The notes under the pieces are model-generated. The model was not told where the DNA came from and did no database searches. It saw only the letters and a list, made by a program, of their open reading frames with translations. Made by a program: the position numbers and the translations under genes. Positions 1 to 7,786 of a stretch of DNA of 14,611 bases are shown piece by piece. This stretch comes from an uncultured bacterium. GTDB lineage: Bacteria; Cyanobacteriota; Vampirovibrionia; Gastranaerophilales; Gastranaerophilaceae. The stretch is from positions 1 to 14,611 of the forward strand of contig CACXAK010000012.1 of the NCBI GenBank assembly GCA_902765655.1, in the 5' to 3' direction. Position 1 is the first letter of the stretch. Each line of letters starts with the position of its first letter.

Positions 1-689
1 ATGAAAAATCAGATACAATGTTTGTTCCGCAAAATATTATGGATAAAATGGAATCAACTTATACTCCAAAAACCGATTATTCTCAAAATTTTCAACAACA
101 TCAGATGTTTGAAGTCAAATCACCGATTGAAGAAAACGGGGATAAAATAATCGGTCAGTATAAAGATACATATATCCTGATTGAAACCGAAGAAGGGCTT
201 GAAATTGTTGATCAGCACATTGCTGAAGAAAGATACAATTACGAAAAACTGCAAAATGACAAAGAAATCATTTCGCAAATGCTTTTTGTTTCCGATGTTA
301 TAGAAATTTCCGCATCGGAATGTGAACTTATAAGAGAAAATCTGGCAAAATTTGAAAGATACGGCTATGGAATAGAATTCGTCAGCGATAAAGAAATAAT
401 TTTCCGCAAAATACCGCAAATTCTTTCGAAAATAAACCCGAAAGACATTATTGCAGAAATTCTTCAAAATATAGAAGGGAATATTGATTCATTGGAAGAA
501 AATATTCTCAAAACAACCGCCTGCAAAGCATCAGTCAAAGCAAATACACCGCTTACAATCTGGCAGATGCAGGAAATAATAAAAAAATGGAGAACAACAA
601 AAATGCCGTACACTTGCCCGCACGGCAGACCTGTTTGCCATACTATTCCGCATAAAGAGCTTGCAGGATTTTTTCAGAGAGCAAAATAA
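1..689 (+). CDS. mutL: DNA mismatch repair protein MutL, C-terminal part (5' end outside window)
   Basis: The reading frame is open to the left edge, so this is the 3' portion of a longer gene. The visible part is the C-terminal dimerisation and endonuclease domain of MutL. The nicking-site motif reads DQHIAEERYNYE (nt 210-245), which fits the family pattern DQHA-x2-E-x4-E with Ile for Ala. Two further metal-site motifs follow: ACKASVKA (around nt 520-543) and CPHGRP (around nt 616-633), and the protein ends in a GFFQR tail like the family's F-x-R ending. Known biology: such MutL proteins nick the new strand after MutS finds a mismatch, a scheme used by bacteria that lack MutH. The ATPase domain must lie upstream and is not visible. 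The gene stops 2 bases before ispE, so the two are probably co-transcribed. An ATG at 18 is internal and not the start. Confidence 0.93.
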   Translation, partial: EKSDTMFVPQNIMDKMESTYTPKTDYSQNFQQHQMFEVKSPIEENGDKIIGQYKDTYILIETEEGLEIVDQHIAEERYNYEKLQNDKEIISQMLFVSDVIEISASECELIRENLAKFERYGYGIEFVSDKEIIFRKIPQILSKINPKDIIAEILQNIEGNIDSLEENILKTTACKASVKANTPLTIWQMQEIIKKWRTTKMPYTCPHGRPVCHTIPHKELAGFFQRAK

Positions 690-691
690 TT

Positions 692-1528
692 ATGCAAACA
701 ATTAAAATTCAATGTCCGGCAAAAATTAATTTAAATCTTAAAGTCACAGGGAAACTTGAGGGCGGCTTTCATTCAATTGAAAGCATTATGCAAACTGTGA
801 GTTTGTATGATTATTTAACTATTAATGTCGAAGATTCCGATAAAACAGAAATTATCTTATCAGGGAACAGCAGTGAAATTCCTTATGATGAACATAATTT
901 GGTATATAAAGCCACTAAATTGTACTTAGATTATTCCGGAATTAAGAACAAAAAAATAAATATTTATATTGAAAAAAACATCCCGATTGCTGCGGGACTT
1001 GCAGGCGGAAGTACAGACGGAGCAGGGGTTTTATATGGATTAAACAAAATATTTTTATATTCAAAAGCAGAAAATTTAGACCAAATGTGTTCTAAACTCG
1101 GTTCAGATTTAAATGTTTGTCTGCATGGCGGAAGAATTTTGGCACAAGGCAGAGGAGAAATTACGACTCCGCTTGGATTTAAAGAATTTAATGTAAGTTT
1201 AATTAAACCTATTGGGCTTGGTATCAGTGCAAAAGAGGCGTATACAAAATTTTCGCAGAAAAATAATACACCCCCTACGGCACTTCGTGCCACTTCCCCC
1301 TTACAGGGGGCAGACAGGCGGAAGGATTTTGTTAATGATCTTGAATGGGCCATCATTGATGATTATCCGCAATTGCAATATATAAAACAAAAATATCCAA
1401 AATCCGTTATGACGGGCTCCGGCTCAACATATTTTATGATTGACGGAGAATTTGAACAGGAAGAAAGATATTGGGTTAAAAACGGATTAAAAGCCATAAA
1501 TTTCGGGGTAAAAGAAAGTAATAAATAA
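692..1528 (+). CDS. ispE: 4-diphosphocytidyl-2-C-methyl-D-erythritol kinase IspE
   Basis: GHMP-family kinase of the non-mevalonate (MEP) isoprenoid pathway; it phosphorylates the 2-hydroxyl of CDP-methylerythritol using ATP in the cytoplasm. The 278 residues show the N-terminal substrate motif AKINLNLKV (residues 10-18, Lys11 as the usual catalytic Lys), the glycine-rich ATP loop PIAAGLAGGSTDGAG (98-112), Asp139 in LGSDLNV as the expected base, and the C-terminal GHMP motif MTGSGST (240-246). Length is near the family norm (about 280-300). The ATG lies 2 bases after the mutL stop, so translation is probably coupled; no strong separate ribosome site is seen. Oddity: residues about 193-211 (TPPTALRATSPLQGADRRK) are encoded by a GC-rich double palindrome unlike the flanking AT-rich DNA, lying in a loop just before the conserved NDLE segment, and keep the frame open. 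Confidence in the function is high. Confidence 0.95.
   Translation: MQTIKIQCPAKINLNLKVTGKLEGGFHSIESIMQTVSLYDYLTINVEDSDKTEIILSGNSSEIPYDEHNLVYKATKLYLDYSGIKNKKINIYIEKNIPIAAGLAGGSTDGAGVLYGLNKIFLYSKAENLDQMCSKLGSDLNVCLHGGRILAQGRGEITTPLGFKEFNVSLIKPIGLGISAKEAYTKFSQKNNTPPTALRATSPLQGADRRKDFVNDLEWAIIDDYPQLQYIKQKYPKSVMTGSGSTYFMIDGEFEQEERYWVKNGLKAINFGVKESNK
1270..1325 (+). repeat. GC-rich palindromic element inserted in frame in ispE
   Basis: A stretch far richer in G and C than its surroundings holds two hairpins in a row: GGCAC-ttc-GTGCC (1279-1291) and CCCCC-ttaca-GGGGG (1296-1310), flanked by CCCCCTA and GGCGGAAG. It adds about 18 residues to IspE without breaking the frame. The shape resembles dispersed palindromic repeats that normally sit between genes, and in-frame copies inside genes recall the Rickettsia palindromic elements. 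No second copy is present in this window, so the mobile nature is inferred from composition and structure only. Confidence 0.6.
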
Positions 1529-1568
1529 ACAGACCGCAAAGTATATCTTTGCGGTCTGTCCTCTTTTA
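1529..1568. terminator. Rho-independent terminator after ispE, probably two-way
   Basis: A perfect 13-bp stem, ACAGACCGCAAAG (1529-1541) and CTTTGCGGTCTGT (1547-1559), encloses a 5-base loop and is followed by CCTCTTTT. It starts on the base after the ispE stop. The minus-strand side is also T-rich after the stem (reading ATTTATTACTTTC), so it may also end transcription of the convergent 809-residue gene. Confidence 0.85.
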
Positions 1569-1585
1569 AGATTATTGTTCTTTTA

Positions 1586-4015
1586 TTATTGCTGATTATT
1601 TAATTCATCTGCACGTTTTTTAGCTCTTGCTTTTGCGCCATCGCCTGTATATGAATCAACAACTTTTTCACCATCGTGTGAGCCATCATGTTCTTTGCCT
1701 TCATATACTGTACCTCTTTCCTGAGCATCAGTTTTAGTAGGTCTGTATTTTATCTTTTTGCCGCCAATATGTTTTTTAGCTGCAGCATCTGATGGTTTAA
1801 CTCCGTCAACTTCCGGCAACTCCAATACCTGGCCGACACGTAAGCTGTTAATATCTTTCAGCCCGTTTGCTTTTTTGATAGCTTCCATTGCCTTAAACGG
1901 ATTAACTCCGGGATATTTGGCTCTTACAATGTTACCTAATATATCATTCTTTTCGACTTTATATGTATTATTACCGTCAGCATGATATTCCTTTTTAGGA
2001 GCCGGAGTTGGAGCAGGTGTTGGCGCCGGCGTTGGTGCAGGTGTTGGTTCCGGAGCAGGCGGAAGTTTTTTGAATTTATCCACTTCTGCCTTAATTGCAT
2101 CCAAGTGAGCTAAAGCACTGCGCAATTCTCTTGTTGTCGGAGTTGTATTTTGTGAGCCGATATCATGATCCAACACCGCCACAATCAATGCTCTGTCAAC
2201 TGCTTTATCACCTGTAATCTGACCTGCCATTTGAACTATCTGGTTACCGATATTTTTATTTTTATTTTTCTTAAATACATCAACATATGTAGCCATTTTT
2301 TGAGTTGTTGCTGCGCCTTTTACCGCACTGATTTCAGCAGGGGTTCTTGCTGCACCTGCCAAAAATGCCAACAATGGAGCCCCAACTAATGCTGCAGGTT
2401 TAAGAGCAGCTACTGCTGTACATGCTGCATCTGCAGTGGCAAATGCTTTTGCATGTGCCTCAGCATGAGCATTTGCGGTTGCAACTGCCTCATAGTATTC
2501 CGTTACGGATTGACCTGCAAAACGTTTATGGAATTCTTCACCGTTAGAGGCAACCCAGTCAATTTTTCCACCCGGAGTAGTAGCAGTAACTTCGCCATTT
2601 ACAATTGTTGTTTGTGTTGCATCTGCTACAGCATCATCGACATCCATTTGTTCCGAATGAGCTTCAGCATGAGATTTGTTCTTGCTTAACAAGTAACTCA
2701 ATCCCATTGTTGCAGCCACAGGAGCCGCTGCAACCAAACCGTTTACAAGACGTTTGCCAATCGGATGCGGAGCTTCAAAACCGTAAGTTTTGAATGCATG
2801 TCTGACCTGTGACATCGACATACCAGTTTCTTTTGCAACAATTTTTTGTTCGGTATAGTTTAGACGCATATCACCACCGGTGATGTCTATTAACGCATCC
2901 TGTACTTTTTTGGTATCAAGTTTATCTAAAGATATTTGGTTCCCATTTTCATCTTTAAACAGATTAGCAAGTTCTTTCCAAACAGCTCTTTCTTTTGGAG
3001 AACTCTCTTCGCCCAAATGACGTTCTGCAGTAGCTGCTAACTGTTGAAGTACCATTAAATCTTCATTGGTTGCTACTTTAATTGTTTTATCTTTATTTGC
3101 AGGGTTATCTTTAGCTGCTTTTGCAGAAGCTTCATCATAAAAGACTTCTCTGTTATAAAGTCTGTTATTTGCCTTTACATTTGCATTATATGCTCTTGTA
3201 TCTCCACCGATACCTTTACCTTTAGATGCTTTATGCGCCTGTTTTACCTGAGAATATTCTTCTCTTGCTTCAGTTGCAGTCTGTGCAAGCTGCGAAGCAC
3301 GTGTAGTCAAATCATTTACTTTATTTTGTGCAGCTTCAAGTTCTTGCTGAGTAATCTGACCTCTTGCATGTTTTGCACGTAATTCAATAAGTTCGGCATT
3401 AGCCTGTTTTAATTCTTTATTTAGTGCTTTCAAATCTTTTTTAGCTTGTTTTTTCTCTGCTTTTAATTCAGCTCTTTTTTCTTTTAATTCAGCACGAACT
3501 TCTTTCATTGTTTTACCGTCTTTTAATTCAATCCATTCGCCTGTTTTTTCATCATAATAACGAGCCATTCTTGCCTGTTCGGCATCTTTTTTGATTTTTT
3601 GCTGTTCTTCTTTAGGCGCTTTTATATCAAATGTAAAATCAGAAGTTGTTTTTTCTTTATCGCCTTCTTTGTATGTTATTTGATAAGCGGTTACATTACC
3701 ATGATCAGTTTCAACACCTTTCTCCTGAACTTGTTTTTTAGCATTTGCAATTTCAGCAAGTTCAGCCTGTCTTGCCTGATCTTTTTTGGCTCTTTGATCA
3801 GCGGTCAATTCCTTATCATTAGGATTTGCCTGAACTGTAGTACCTTTCAGGTCTTTTACCGGCGGATGTTGAGCATCATATTTGTTCTTAAATAACTCAA
3901 CAAACTCTTTGTAATTTTTGTAAGTTGTTGTCTTTCCTTGGTAAGTAACTGTTACTCGCCCTTTTGGGTCTGTTTTTGCTTCATACCCGATAGCACCTGT
4001 TGAATTCACACTCAT
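1586..4015 (-). CDS. Large LysM-domain protein with coiled coil, hydrophobic segments and Pro-Thr linker
   Basis: I do not recognise this 809-residue protein as a named family. Seen in order: a short N-terminal module with VTYQGKTTTYKNYKEFVELF (22-43); a highly charged Lys/Glu/Ala region with long helices that look like coiled coil (about 65-100 and 165-262); a hydrophobic stretch RLVNGLVAAAPVAATMGLSY (422-441); an Ala/His-rich stretch (about 508-530) running into a second hydrophobic stretch AALVGAPLLAFLAGAA (541-556); a linker of PAPT repeats (652-673); a LysM domain (about 684-734, YKVEKNDILGNIV...LRVGQVLELP); and a charged tail. LysM domains bind peptidoglycan, so a role at the envelope is likely, but there is no N-terminal signal peptide, so how it would reach the wall is unclear. 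The start has AAAGGA 7-12 bases upstream of the ATG. It lies alone, downstream of a 312-base gap. Confidence 0.8.
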   Translation of the reverse strand: MSVNSTGAIGYEAKTDPKGRVTVTYQGKTTTYKNYKEFVELFKNKYDAQHPPVKDLKGTTVQANPNDKELTADQRAKKDQARQAELAEIANAKKQVQEKGVETDHGNVTAYQITYKEGDKEKTTSDFTFDIKAPKEEQQKIKKDAEQARMARYYDEKTGEWIELKDGKTMKEVRAELKEKRAELKAEKKQAKKDLKALNKELKQANAELIELRAKHARGQITQQELEAAQNKVNDLTTRASQLAQTATEAREEYSQVKQAHKASKGKGIGGDTRAYNANVKANNRLYNREVFYDEASAKAAKDNPANKDKTIKVATNEDLMVLQQLAATAERHLGEESSPKERAVWKELANLFKDENGNQISLDKLDTKKVQDALIDITGGDMRLNYTEQKIVAKETGMSMSQVRHAFKTYGFEAPHPIGKRLVNGLVAAAPVAATMGLSYLLSKNKSHAEAHSEQMDVDDAVADATQTTIVNGEVTATTPGGKIDWVASNGEEFHKRFAGQSVTEYYEAVATANAHAEAHAKAFATADAACTAVAALKPAALVGAPLLAFLAGAARTPAEISAVKGAATTQKMATYVDVFKKNKNKNIGNQIVQMAGQITGDKAVDRALIVAVLDHDIGSQNTTPTTRELRSALAHLDAIKAEVDKFKKLPPAPEPTPAPTPAPTPAPTPAPKKEYHADGNNTYKVEKNDILGNIVRAKYPGVNPFKAMEAIKKANGLKDINSLRVGQVLELPEVDGVKPSDAAAKKHIGGKKIKYRPTKTDAQERGTVYEGKEHDGSHDGEKVVDSYTGDGAKARAKKRADELNNQQ

Positions 4016-4327
4016 GTTTTTGTCCTTTCTTTCTATTCGAAATTAATAATCATTCACCATAAACTAATAAACGTTTTTCTTATTTCAAAATTGACCTTTA
4101 ATATTTACTTTGTATATACTGAGTATCTAAAATCTAAATATAACTTATGTTTTCAGTATGTAAAGAAATATTACAAGCCAATAATTTATTGTGGTTTACC
4201 TCTTACACAGTATTTCATTTTTCACCTTTCAAAATTTATAAAACTTCTACGCTAATCATGCTTTCGGCACATGTGAGCATGAACTTTAACATGTTCAGGG
4301 AAAATGTTAAGAAAGGTTTACAATAAA
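4016..4327. other. 312-base non-coding gap upstream of the LysM-protein gene
   Basis: No protein gene is supported here. The stretch should hold the promoter of the minus-strand LysM-protein gene, but no clear -35/-10 pair stands out; a TTGAAA (minus strand, about 4087-4092) has only a poor -10 partner. A short odd palindrome ATACT-g-AGTAT lies at 4116-4126. Near the upstream gene's end, imperfect inverted repeats (CATGCTT with GAGCATG, about 4258-4282, and two TTAACAT-type arms near 4290-4312) may act as a weak terminator for the nuclease operon, though without a good T-tract. A 10-codon frame at 4186-4218 on the minus strand follows AAAGGTG, but its meaning is doubtful. Confidence 0.4.
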
Positions 4328-4960
4328 TTAAAAATTACAGATTTTACCGTATTCACAATATTTACATGAATTCTTATTACAGGCGTACAAAGAATCTGAA
4401 TCGATTAAACTGCATATATTAATTAATTCTTTTTCATATTTTTCTTTTAATTGTTCATTAAATTTAATCACGTAATTTTGCTTATTTTTTAAATCAATAT
4501 ATACAAAAGAAAGCGAATCATAATTTTTGATATATCTGTCGGCACACAGCAAATATATCATAGTTTGGGGGTCATATTCGGGATTTTGGGGAATTGAGCC
4601 GGTTTTATAATCTAAAATGTAATAATCATTTTCTTTATGCACAATTGCATCAAGCCGCCCGCCGAGCCAAAAGTCCGAAAGTTTTATACTCAGCGTAAAT
4701 TCTGACTTTAAATAATTCATGTTATAAAAAGGATTTTCTTTCAATAACTCCCAAACTTCACGTTCTGAGTCATTCAATGCGGATTCAATGCGGTCAATTT
4801 TGATTTTTTGCAGGTAATAATTGGCAAGAGCGTGAACTTTTTTACCTTTTTCAAAAGCCAGTGAAGATTTTGGCATATTTATATTTTCGACATACTGAAA
4901 ATAATACTTTTTCGGGCATGCCTGATATGTTTTTATCATATTTGGAGAAAAGCTGTTCAT
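4328..4960 (-). CDS. Single-domain PD-(D/E)XK (RecB/Cas4-like) nuclease with probable 4Fe-4S cluster
   Basis: This 210-residue protein carries the hallmarks of the RecB/AddB/Cas4 nuclease family. An N-terminal SPNMIKTYQACPKKYYFQY (residues 5-23) gives the first cluster cysteine, Cys15, and His43 follows in GKKVHALANYY. The active site reads GGRLDAI (Asp104) and ILDYKTG (Asp117, Lys119), followed by the QTMIYLL helix (132-138). The C-terminus has Cys199-x2-Cys202-x5-Cys208, completing the four-cysteine set that holds a 4Fe-4S cluster in AddB and Cas4. It has no helicase domain, unlike AddB, and no cas genes are near. It should be a metal-dependent DNA exonuclease or end-processing enzyme. It starts 21 bases after the TPR-like gene with no good ribosome site of its own (GTGTAAAATACAGTT precedes ATG), which points to operon expression. 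The exact substrate cannot be told from sequence. Confidence 0.82.
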   Translation of the reverse strand: MNSFSPNMIKTYQACPKKYYFQYVENINMPKSSLAFEKGKKVHALANYYLQKIKIDRIESALNDSEREVWELLKENPFYNMNYLKSEFTLSIKLSDFWLGGRLDAIVHKENDYYILDYKTGSIPQNPEYDPQTMIYLLCADRYIKNYDSLSFVYIDLKNKQNYVIKFNEQLKEKYEKELINICSLIDSDSLYACNKNSCKYCEYGKICNF

Positions 4961-4981
4961 AACTGTATTTTACACAAAAAA

Positions 4982-5578
4982 CTAAAACATATTAATTTTT
5001 TGACCAAGCATAACAGCAGGTGCATATTTGGGCAGGATATTTAAACAAGTTTCAATTTCTCTTTTACAATTAACTAAATCTTTGTTCCCATAATGAATAT
5101 ATGCTAAAAGATAATGAAGTTCCGGGTCATTGTATAATTTATCTTTTGCTTTATTCAGAAAAAACATGGCCGGCTCCATAATATTGTGTGCCCACAGAGC
5201 CCTGCCGATAAATTTATAACATTCAAGATTATAAAATGACATGTAATCCGCATATTTTAATATTTGCTGAACTATATCACCTTTGCAGTAAGTTATAAAA
5301 ATATCCAAATCCGCCTCAAGAAAGTTTCTTATTTCAAAATATGTAGGAGGAATGGCAATTTTTTCTTCCTGCATTTGTAAAAGTATAAGTCCCCAATGCC
5401 CTCTTATATCAGCAGATTTTGCTTTTTCAAACTGTTCTTTTGCTTTAGCAAAATTATCAAGCACCATATAACAATAACCAGCTTCAACTGGGTAATTATG
5501 AGATTCAAAGTAATCACGACAACCCTTTAGTCTGCCTGATAAAAAGTCTTTCTTTACCTGCTCATATTTTGTAATCAT
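4982..5578 (-). CDS. TPR-like repeat protein, cytoplasmic
   Basis: A 198-residue all-helical protein of unknown function with tetratricopeptide-like pairs. The clearest are AGYCYMVLDNFAKAKEQFEKAK (about 33-54) and the C-terminal run from FLNKAKDKLYNDPELHYLLAYIHYGNKDLVNCKREIETCLNILP (about 140-183), which matches TPR spacing of small and large residues. There is no signal peptide or membrane segment, so it is predicted soluble. TPR proteins act as protein-binding scaffolds; no enzymatic motif is visible. It sits between the secreted TPR protein (24 bases upstream) and the nuclease gene (21 bases downstream), in the same direction, so the three look like one operon. The ribosome site is weak. 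The start ATG is the first in the open frame and gives a natural N-terminus (MITKYEQVKKDF). Confidence 0.75.
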   Translation of the reverse strand: MITKYEQVKKDFLSGRLKGCRDYFESHNYPVEAGYCYMVLDNFAKAKEQFEKAKSADIRGHWGLILLQMQEEKIAIPPTYFEIRNFLEADLDIFITYCKGDIVQQILKYADYMSFYNLECYKFIGRALWAHNIMEPAMFFLNKAKDKLYNDPELHYLLAYIHYGNKDLVNCKREIETCLNILPKYAPAVMLGQKINMF

Positions 5579-5602
5579 TTTATATAAAATGCCTGCGTAT
5601 GA

Positions 5603-6886
5603 TTAAAAACCGGATTTTGAATCAGTATCTATAATACTTGGCATAACAGATTGCATCATCATCATTTGAACCAATTCCGGAGAAACATTTTCACCGTCTT
5701 TGGCTATTTGCGGAAGCAGACTGCTGATATCATCAGATGAATTGCTATCTCCGTAATCGCCAAACATCATTTTTATCTGATCTAATTCTTTTTTATTCTG
5801 AATGTATTCCGGGCTTTTTAAAATATCAGCCACGTCCATATTATCAGCCAACGCAAGTTTTATTGTTTCTTCTGATTCACTTTTTTTATTGCTGTCAAAA
5901 TTTTTGATATCTCTTATATTCTGGAAATATTTACCCGGATTATTTCCGTCATCTTCATTAATTTGCTGCTGAAGATTTTTAAGCTGTTGTATTTTGTATT
6001 CTTTTTCAAGCTCAGGAGAAAAACCTGACCCGTACGGAGCATTAATAAATCTGTCAAGATCAGCATCCTGATTTTCAAATGGTAAATGAATTTTGTTATC
6101 ATTTGCACCCTGATCATCAACAGGCACATCCGGACTTAATCTTTTCTGCAACTCATTAAGATTTCTATCAATTAATGCCTGAGGATCAACAGGAGTCAAA
6201 CCACCGATATCCTGCGCCATTTCCCTGTACGGATAACGATATTCAGGCACGTTAACATTCTGAAAACATTTTGCATCATCTTCATTCCCGATAACACAAT
6301 TTCTGCCGTTTGTTGCATATTTAACAATCATAGGGTTGTCATGCAAACTGATTACCTGCTCATAAGCAAGTATTGCATCTTCTTTTTTGCCGCATTTTGC
6401 GTAGCTCATTGCAAGGTAATAATAGCCCAGAGTATCATGCGGATGTAATTGGACATATGCTTCACACTCCTGCATACAACCTGCAAAATTACTCAAATGG
6501 TACTTTTCAATAATACTGTCTAAAGTCGGTTCTTTATAGAAATAAGGTCCTTTTCTCCAATTTCCTGTCCCGGTTCCGAAGACTTGCCTTGAGGACTGTC
6601 TTAAATAATCATTTCTTCTCACCGGTACTTGAACATCAACGGCAACTTCTCCGTTAATCGTTGTCGGAACTTCTTTTGGAGGTTTTTTATCTGATTTTAC
6701 TTTTTTAATTTCTTGTGTTTTCTCTTTATTGTCATTATTTTCCACAGTTGCGGCAGGTGCTTCTTGTCTGTGAGTATCTGCGTATAAATCATAGTTTTTC
6801 AACGGATTAGCAAACCCGAATGATATCTGTGGGAACGCACTGCCCAACATCAAAGCTGCAATTAAAAGACTTATTCTTTTTTTCAT
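5603..6886 (-). CDS. Secreted TPR-containing protein of unknown function
   Basis: The ATG at 6886 is chosen over an in-frame TTG at 6901 because GAGGT lies 8 bases before the ATG and would be inside the coding region of the longer form. The 427-residue product begins MKKRISLLIAALMLGSAFPQ, a typical signal peptide, with cleavage probably between residues 22 and 27. A low-complexity Lys/Glu/Pro stretch (about 40-75) leads to a TPR module (about 122-182, containing CEAYVQLHPHDTLGYYYLAM and CGKKEDAILAYEQVI). The rest is mostly charged, with NAPYGSGFSPELEKEYKIQQ (282-301), a Gln/Asn-rich helix, and a Met-rich QMMMMQSVM near the end (407-415). Cysteines at about 137, 141, 165, 197 and 207 could form disulfides outside the cytoplasm. 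It is the first gene of a probable three-gene operon with the TPR-like protein and the nuclease, with a promoter just upstream. Confidence 0.78.
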   Translation of the reverse strand: MKKRISLLIAALMLGSAFPQISFGFANPLKNYDLYADTHRQEAPAATVENNDNKEKTQEIKKVKSDKKPPKEVPTTINGEVAVDVQVPVRRNDYLRQSSRQVFGTGTGNWRKGPYFYKEPTLDSIIEKYHLSNFAGCMQECEAYVQLHPHDTLGYYYLAMSYAKCGKKEDAILAYEQVISLHDNPMIVKYATNGRNCVIGNEDDAKCFQNVNVPEYRYPYREMAQDIGGLTPVDPQALIDRNLNELQKRLSPDVPVDDQGANDNKIHLPFENQDADLDRFINAPYGSGFSPELEKEYKIQQLKNLQQQINEDDGNNPGKYFQNIRDIKNFDSNKKSESEETIKLALADNMDVADILKSPEYIQNKKELDQIKMMFGDYGDSNSSDDISSLLPQIAKDGENVSPELVQMMMMQSVMPSIIDTDSKSGF

Positions 6887-6929
6887 TTTATTACCTCGCA
6901 AATGTGAGTGAATATTCTATATCAAGCAT

Positions 6930-6958
6930 ATTATATGATATATATTAATGCACGTCAT
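6930..6958 (-). promoter_or_regulatory. Probable sigma-70-type promoter of the TPR-TPR-nuclease operon
   Basis: On the minus strand a perfect TATAAT (6930-6935) lies 17 bases downstream of ATGACG (6953-6958), which matches TTGACA at four of six positions. The predicted first base is near 6923, giving a leader of about 37 bases that carries the GAGGT ribosome site. Confidence 0.5.
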
Positions 6959-7075
6959 AATCCATATGAATGATATTATTAATATATCCCAATTTTAATG
7001 TTGTTAAAACAAATTTCAAATAATAAAATTTGTAAATAACCCCTGCTAAGTATTTATTTTTATTTAAAAAAAATG

Positions 7076-7081
7076 TATAAT
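7076..7081 (+). promoter_or_regulatory. Probable -10 box for the 213-residue gene
   Basis: A perfect TATAAT lies about 55 bases before the TTG start at 7136, downstream of an A/T-rich tract. The -35 region (around 7053-7058, TTATTT) is poor. The stretch from 6887 to 7135 is the divergent control region for this gene and the minus-strand operon and holds no gene. Confidence 0.45.
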
Positions 7082-7135
7082 CTTTACAAGAAGATGTTTT
7101 TATTCTAAAAATATCTTATATAAAGGACAGGTAAA

Positions 7136-7777
7136 TTGCTTAATAATTTTGAAAGTTTCGACAATTCCGAAACAGCTGCAAAAAAAGATATAGTAATACA
7201 AGACAGAGTTGAGCTTTTGTCTGCTCATATGTATAAGCAGTTTCTGAATTATCAACACTCAACAGTGAATACAAACGAAATTTTTTCAAGAATGATTGAT
7301 TGTCTTAATATAGTTTCTGAAAATATGAAACAATCATTCTCTTCACGCGGGGTTACCACTCAAAATATTTATGTTGAATCAGATTCTGTTAAATCGGTTT
7401 CAGTAATAAACATTTTGTGGAATACAATAAGTTTTACTACCCGTTGTAATTTCGAGCCGCAGGTATTGTCAAGAGATGACGGCAGAAATATTCCGTCTAA
7501 CCGTATTATGGCACTAAAAGGAAATTATAACGAACTTATGCAGGGTGTAAAAAATCACGATGAAGAAATAACAAGGTTACTGGAAAATGAAATCGCATCT
7601 TTATATATTCCTCCTGATGAAACACAAAAATGTATATTCAAAGTGAAATACTCCGGACAGGAATTTACACTCAATCAAACAGATGCACCAAGAGAAGTTG
7701 TGTTAAAAGTTGTGGAAATTGTTTGCGGATCAAATGTTTACCACAAAGACGGATCAGTCAGAACGTTTACTGTTTAA
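7136..7777 (+). CDS. Unrecognised 213-residue soluble protein (TTG start)
   Basis: I do not recognise the family. The frame is closed by a stop at 7121-7123, so the only good start is TTG at 7136, which has AAAGGA ending 8 bases upstream; the first ATG would remove 31 residues. The product begins MLNNFESFDNSETAAKKDIV, has a helical N-terminal half (about 25-70, RVELLSAHMYKQFLNYQHS and on), then a mixed middle with NILWNTISFTTRCNFEPQVL (about 93-112), and a beta-looking end around CIFKVKYSGQEFTLNQTDAP. No signal peptide, membrane helix or catalytic motif is visible. The next gene, 64 bases downstream, appears to have a promoter of its own, so the two may be only loosely linked. Codon and base use look like the neighbours, so it is probably a resident gene. 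Confidence 0.7.
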   Translation: MLNNFESFDNSETAAKKDIVIQDRVELLSAHMYKQFLNYQHSTVNTNEIFSRMIDCLNIVSENMKQSFSSRGVTTQNIYVESDSVKSVSVINILWNTISFTTRCNFEPQVLSRDDGRNIPSNRIMALKGNYNELMQGVKNHDEEITRLLENEIASLYIPPDETQKCIFKVKYSGQEFTLNQTDAPREVVLKVVEIVCGSNVYHKDGSVRTFTV

Positions 7778-7786
7778 ATTAATAAA

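Noticed and set aside
964..1356. 130-codon minus-strand open frame opposite ispE
   Set aside because: It is a shadow of ispE, lacks a ribosome site, and part of its length comes from the GC-rich palindrome.
2000..2060. Short tandem DNA repeat (GGAGCAGGTGTTGGCGCC-like)
   Set aside because: It is explained by the PAPT-repeat linker of the LysM protein rather than being a separate DNA element.
4186..4218. 10-codon minus-strand frame (MKYCVRGKPQ) after AAAGGTG
   Set aside because: The ribosome-site match is fair, but such short frames arise often by chance in AT-rich DNA, and no attenuator-type hairpin links it to the LysM-protein gene.
6887..6901. TTG start adding five residues to the secreted TPR protein
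   Set aside because: The ribosome site GAGGT would lie inside the extension; ATG at 6886 also gives a proper signal peptide.
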